Below are positions 4,995 through 5,656 of a DNA stretch of 5,656 bases, piece after piece. The notes beneath the pieces are model-generated. The model did not search any database, was not told where the DNA came from, and saw only the letters and a list, made by a program, of their open reading frames with translations. Position numbers and translations under genes: made by a program. Each line of letters opens with the position of its first letter. Position 1 is the stretch's first letter. Source of the DNA: an uncultured Micrococcales bacterium (lineage in GTDB: Bacteria; Actinomycetota; Actinomycetes; Actinomycetales; Microbacteriaceae); assembly GCA_903929105.1 (NCBI GenBank), contig CAIYTL010000146.1, positions 1-5,656 on the forward strand, in the 5' to 3' direction.

Positions 4995-5656
4995 GCGGCT
5001 AGAACCACTTCGAAAGTTTCGAACTCTTCGTGGTTGATGCGTGTGAATGACGGATACTTTGCCTCGAAACCGTCACCCGAAGATTTGCCTGACATTTTAC
5101 GTTTGAAGAACGGCAGCAGGTAGCTGCGAACCCAGCGTATGGTTTCGCGAATCGAACGGCTCAGGTCTGGTGCGGGTTCAAGCTCGGCCTCGGGCATTCG
5201 GTAATCGAGACCCATAACGGCCGCGGCCCGGTTTGCGACCATGATGTGGCCATGACCTGAAAAGTGCACCATGTCGTCGGCCCAGTAGCGCAGGTCGCGA
5301 AGTTCGTGAATGCGGTGCACGTCAATCACGTCGATGCCTAGGTCGGCCGCGCTGCGTTCAATCAAAGCTGTGATGCGTGCTGCACGCGCCGCCATCGGGC
5401 TGAAAACCCTCAGGTGAACCGGGTTCATAATGTTTGCGACGACAACTTTCGCGCCGCTCGCCTGAATTTTCATCAAGCCTTCGCGATAAATGCGCTCAAG
5501 TTCAGGCAGCTTCTTGGCTTTGGTCATAATGTCGTTGGCGCCGGCCATAACTGTGATGAAGTCGGGCTTTAACGCAAGCGCAGCATCGAGTTGGGTGGTC
5601 ATGATTTTGCGAAGCTTGCTGCCACGAATTGCCAGGTTGGCATAGTGAAAAATGCT
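4991..5656 (-). CDS. SGNH/GDSL-family hydrolase (5' truncated)
   Basis: This minus-strand gene ends at the TAA at 4993-4991. Its frame stays open to the right edge, giving 222 codons including the stop. An ATG at 5602 is internal. The 18 codons upstream of it encode YANLAIRGSKL, which is the family's block II with oxyanion Gly12 (numbered from the edge), so the true start and the GDS nucleophile block are outside the window. Block III is GANDI, with Gly39 and Asn41. Block V is DDMVHFSGHGH, with the catalytic pair Asp128 and His131. After the core comes a region with WVRSYLLPFF, then a basic, Gly/Ser-rich tail ending EVVLAA, of a kind I associate with Micrococcales homologues. Members hydrolyse or transfer acyl esters on lipids or glycans. 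The substrate is unknown, and acetyl-xylan, lipid or cell-envelope esters are all possible. Its stop codon shares four bases with that of the convergent DedA gene. Confidence 0.88.
   Translation of the reverse strand, partial: SIFHYANLAIRGSKLRKIMTTQLDAALALKPDFITVMAGANDIMTKAKKLPELERIYREGLMKIQASGAKVVVANIMNPVHLRVFSPMAARAARITALIERSAADLGIDVIDVHRIHELRDLRYWADDMVHFSGHGHIMVANRAAAVMGLDYRMPEAELEPAPDLSRSIRETIRWVRSYLLPFFKRKMSGKSSGDGFEAKYPSFTRINHEEFETFEVVLAA

Noticed and set aside
5600..5602. ATG on the minus strand as start of the SGNH hydrolase
   Set aside because: The frame stays open to 5656 and encodes the conserved YANLAIRG segment upstream, so this Met is internal.

Overview
The window reads as a stretch of chromosome from a monoderm actinobacterium, most plausibly a small-genome aquatic member of the Microbacteriaceae (Luna/Aquiluna/Rhodoluna type). 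This is an inference. It rests on roughly even base composition (low for actinobacteria), a mycobacterial MgtA-like mannosyltransferase, a possible leaderless promoter and a Micrococcales-type SGNH hydrolase tail. No tRNA, rRNA, CRISPR array, insertion sequence or phage gene is visible.

Left part (1-1912): the 3' end of a large secreted surface protein on the + strand. It has one partial and three complete fibronectin type III domains, a linker and beta-rich segment, and a very basic OmpA-like C-terminal domain. The gene runs off the left edge and ends at a strong hairpin terminator.

Middle (1913-3111): a monocistronic pstS gene encoding an exported phosphate-binding protein, with its own leader, a good Shine-Dalgarno and a textbook rho-independent terminator. 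No pstC, pstA or pstB follows. The protein has a signal peptidase I type signal and no lipobox. The aspartate usually found in its phosphate-binding RxDxSGT loop is a threonine.

Right part (3112-5656): a possibly leaderless two-gene operon. A GT4 glycosyltransferase of the MgtA/PimB type overlaps by 14 bases a DedA-family membrane protein that starts at TTG. Together they suggest glycolipid or polyprenyl-linked envelope synthesis plus lipid recycling or flipping. On the opposite strand, a 5'-truncated SGNH/GDSL hydrolase gene converges on the DedA gene, and the two stop codons share the four bases TTAG.

Every gene here concerns the cell envelope or the cell exterior: surface adhesin or matrix, phosphate capture, lipid glycosylation, lipid transport and ester hydrolysis. 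I see no clearly new system. The points most worth following are the FN3-OmpA architecture in a bacterium without an outer membrane, the orphan non-lipidated PstS, and the coupled glycosyltransferase-DedA pair.
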